Assembly (NCBI GenBank): GCA_002005505.1
Contig: KV908480.1
Span: forward strand, 161,704 to 209,203
Direction: 5' to 3'
Source: Botryococcus braunii
Taxonomy: Eukaryota; Chlorophyta; Trebouxiophyceae
Length of the DNA: 47,500 nucleotides
Positions 45,910 to 47,500 of the stretch are shown here, piece by piece. Under the pieces are notes generated by a model. The model was not told where the DNA came from, made no database searches, and saw nothing but the letters and a program-made list of their open reading frames with translations. The position numbers and the translations under genes are program-made. Each line of letters starts with the position of its first letter. Positions within the stretch are counted from its first letter, which is position 1.

Positions 45910-46615
45910 TGTTATAATAGTGACAGAACATTTTGGTGCCTTTCCCTCAGAAGAGTAATAGTGGCCAGATCAGCTTCAATGAATAATCGGTGGCAGAACC
46001 TGGGAGTTTTGCCAGAACTCATCTAGACCAGTTATACGTTGATTAGGAAGGATGAGGTAATCAGACACGGTTTGCTAGAAAGGATTTATGACACCGGCGT
46101 GCAAGGACGAGGCACTTGATTGGGACATTAAAGGCACTTCGGGTGCTTATCTCTTGACTGTTGCCTATCAAGTCCTCATTCACATTCGGTCACTGCTTGT
46201 TCTCCTACACACAACAAGAGTACCGACGAGCTTATCACCCTTCGTGCCCGGGTCATACAGGTAACCTGACGTTAAGAGACTGAAGCCTCATCGACAATGG
46301 GTTAGGAAAGGTCTAGGTTACATTATTAGGTTGGTGCTAATGTTTTCCTCATTTGAACACTGATAATGCAGACTATCGGTAGTTACGCAGATCGAGTAGT
46401 TTGAATTACGGAGCGATGAGAGAAAGCAAGTAGCATTGTAATGACTTGATTGGGACATTAAAGGCACTTCGGGTGCTTATCTCTTGACTGTTGCCTATCA
46501 AGTCCTCATTCACATTCGGTCACTGCTTGTTCTCCTACACACAACAAGAGTACCGACGAGCTAATCACCCTTCGTGCCCGGGTCATACAGGGAACGCCGA
46601 CCTCAGAAGTTTACA
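45910..46615 (+). repeat. Element 2 3' LTR
   Basis: Same 706 bp as the 5' LTR with one substitution seen (T at 46234). Carries the same internal 148-bp duplication (46114-46261 and 46444-46591). Confidence 0.97.
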
Positions 46616-46620
46616 TAAGT
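46616..46620. repeat. Target-site duplication TAAGT, right copy
   Basis: Matches 39353-39357. Element 1 sequence resumes here. Confidence 0.96.
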
Positions 46621-47088
46621 GTCCTGGACCCTGAAACTGCAGACTGTGAAGGTCTGCAGTTTCAGAGGTGCACTAGAAACAGGAACAGGATTGATCCTGA
46701 CTGCTCTTCTGACACTGCTAGAATCTAAAGGAAGGTTGGAAGGCATACCACTAGGAGGAGAGATGCCTGAGCTTACAGCAGGAGCAGCTACAGCTAGAGG
46801 TTGACCAGCAGGATCAGCAGGAAGAGACTCAGAGTGATCATAATCCCCGTATAGATACTCATCACTTACCTCCCCTGCGTGGCGCCCCTAAGCTTCACTG
46901 TCCTCCGTTGAGCTGTTGGCACCTGCACCTGCACTAGAGGTGTAGCCCCTTGAGTCTCCTTGAGTAGAATAAGATTGTTCAAAGCTCTCATTGTTATAAA
47001 CGTTTGAGGGATCATCCTCAATAACGATAGGTACTTCATAGGATTCTTCAGCATTAGCATAGGGTGGCACAGTATATGTACCACTCAT
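46621..47088 (-). pseudogene. gag: Element 1 gag N-terminal region with in-frame TAG and frame change
   Basis: An ATG at 47088 opens a Tyr/Ser/Glu-rich frame (MSGTYTVPPYANAEESYEVP) to a TAG at 46890-46888. The same frame stays open beyond it for about 70 codons (DEYLYGDYDHSESLPADPAG). Around the hairpin at 46631-46665 it must change frame to meet the gag frame on the far side of element 2 (37959-39357). A consensus splice donor (GAG|GTAAGT) lies just after the TAG on the same strand. Confidence 0.65.
46631..46665. repeat. Perfect 14-bp inverted repeat with 7-nt loop in element 1 gag
   Basis: Stem CTGAAACTGCAGAC (46631-46644), loop TGTGAAG, complementary stem 46652-46665. It lies at the place where the gag reading frame changes. 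Confidence 0.97.
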
Positions 47089-47430
47089 TGCATGAAAATA
47101 ACGTAGTCAGCACAAGCTCTAAAAGGTAGAGCTCTCCAGCGACCACCCCAGCCTTCCCAAAGGAAAGCTGCCTTCACCAATAACCAACTTCTCTCCCACT
47201 GCCTTAGCCACAAGGGCTTAGACAATCGAGAAGTCCAACCAGAGTAACCCACCAGAAGACAGCAAGAGTCCTTCTACCTGACACGGTGGTCTGCGTAGAC
47301 CCCGTGCAGGCTTAGGTGCTCTTTAGTCTTTAAAAGAGTGCTATGAAAAGCAGAACGTAGGAAGCTGCGAGGCTTCTTTACGTAGAAAGATCCCTTGCGC
47401 CGGGAGACGATAATACCATAAGCGATTAAA

Positions 47431-47442
47431 TCGCCGATACCA
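47431..47442 (-). other. Element 1 primer-binding site (tRNA 3'-end type)
   Basis: In element orientation TGGTATCGGCGA begins right after the LTR. TGGTATC matches the complement of the plant initiator tRNA-Met 3' end (TGGTATCAGAG); the match then degrades to 9 of 11. This is ordinary 3'-end priming, unlike element 2. Confidence 0.6.
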
Positions 47443-47500
47443 TTTAGCGTAATGGCATCATCAAAACAGAAATTGTAGAATTTAGAATTGATATAAAAAT
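47443..47500 (-). repeat. Element 1 5' LTR, first 58 bp in window
   Basis: Identical over 58 bp to 33482-33539. The rest lies beyond the right edge. Confidence 0.93.

Larger units (their letters stand above)
39358..46615 (+). mobile_element. Ty1/copia retrotransposon, element 2 (complete with LTRs, nested in element 1)
   Basis: 7258 bp. LTRs 39358-40063 and 45910-46615 are both 706 bp, TGTTATAATAG to TTTACA, and differ at one position that I could find (A at 39682, T at 46234). Flanked by TAAGT on both sides. Internal order: half-tRNA primer site, extra ORF, gag-protease, integrase, long low-complexity linker, RT, RNase H, polypurine tract. Frame breaks at about 42450-42470, 42590-42600, 43259 and 45011-45017, and in-frame TGA codons at 40652 and 43917. 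Confidence 0.97.
33482..47500 (-). mobile_element. Ty1/copia retrotransposon, element 1 (host of the nested insertion; 5' LTR leaves the window)
   Basis: Minus-strand element. Its 3' LTR is 33482-34385; the first 58 bp of the 5' LTR (47443-47500) are identical to 33482-33539. Domain order gag, zinc knuckle, protease, integrase, reverse transcriptase, RNase H is Ty1/copia. Element 2 (39358-46615) interrupts it between the leader/gag N-terminus (46621-47442) and the rest of gag (39357 and below). Coding capacity is broken: in-frame TAG (46888-46890), frame change near 46630-46670, in-frame TGA (37959-37961), frameshift in RT (about 35570-35580). Confidence 0.93.

Overview
The window looks like nuclear DNA of a green-lineage eukaryote, most likely a streptophyte (charophyte-type) alga or an early-diverging plant. 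The evidence: every cellular gene is split by GT-AG introns; one gene is a kinesin-14 with an N-terminal calponin-homology domain, a plant/streptophyte architecture; cysteine-rich PAN/Apple-like secreted proteins occur in a cluster; and the right third is nested Ty1/copia retrotransposons. The species name is not readable from the sequence, so this assignment is inference.

Left part (1-5.1 kb, minus strand): the middle of a GPI mannosyltransferase 2 (PIG-V) gene running off the left edge, then a complete seven-exon FKBP2/FKBP13-type ER peptidyl-prolyl isomerase (5090 down to 3823). FKBP2 is head-to-head with the next gene across about 460 bp, a probable shared promoter region.

Centre-left (5.55-16.07 kb, plus strand): an 18-exon kinesin-14 (KCH type) rebuilt exon by exon, about 1146 aa: Ser-rich N-terminus, CH domain, coiled coil, kinesin-14 neck, complete motor, long Ser-rich tail. 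Its introns are loaded with (GT)n, (CT)n and long poly-G/poly-C tracts.

Centre (17.8-25.3 kb, minus): at least two clear, probably three, tandem copies of secreted PAN/Apple-like modules, one ending in a Pro/Ala-rich tail. Upstream on the same strand (30.65-26.63 kb) is a seven-exon secreted protein of about 476 aa that I do not recognise. These are predicted extracellular or cell-surface products.

Right part (33.48-47.5 kb): copia element 1 (minus strand, 904-bp LTR, 5' LTR leaving the window) interrupted by copia element 2 (plus strand, 39358-46615, two 706-bp LTRs, perfect 5-bp target duplication TAAGT). Element 2 carries a primer-binding site matching the anticodon arm of initiator tRNA-Met (half-tRNA priming), an extra ORF before gag, and nearly identical LTRs, yet has several reading-frame breaks. 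Element 1 has its own stops and frameshifts and lacks the integrase catalytic Glu. The stretches 1.2-3.8, 16.1-17.8 and 30.7-33.5 kb hold no gene I can support.
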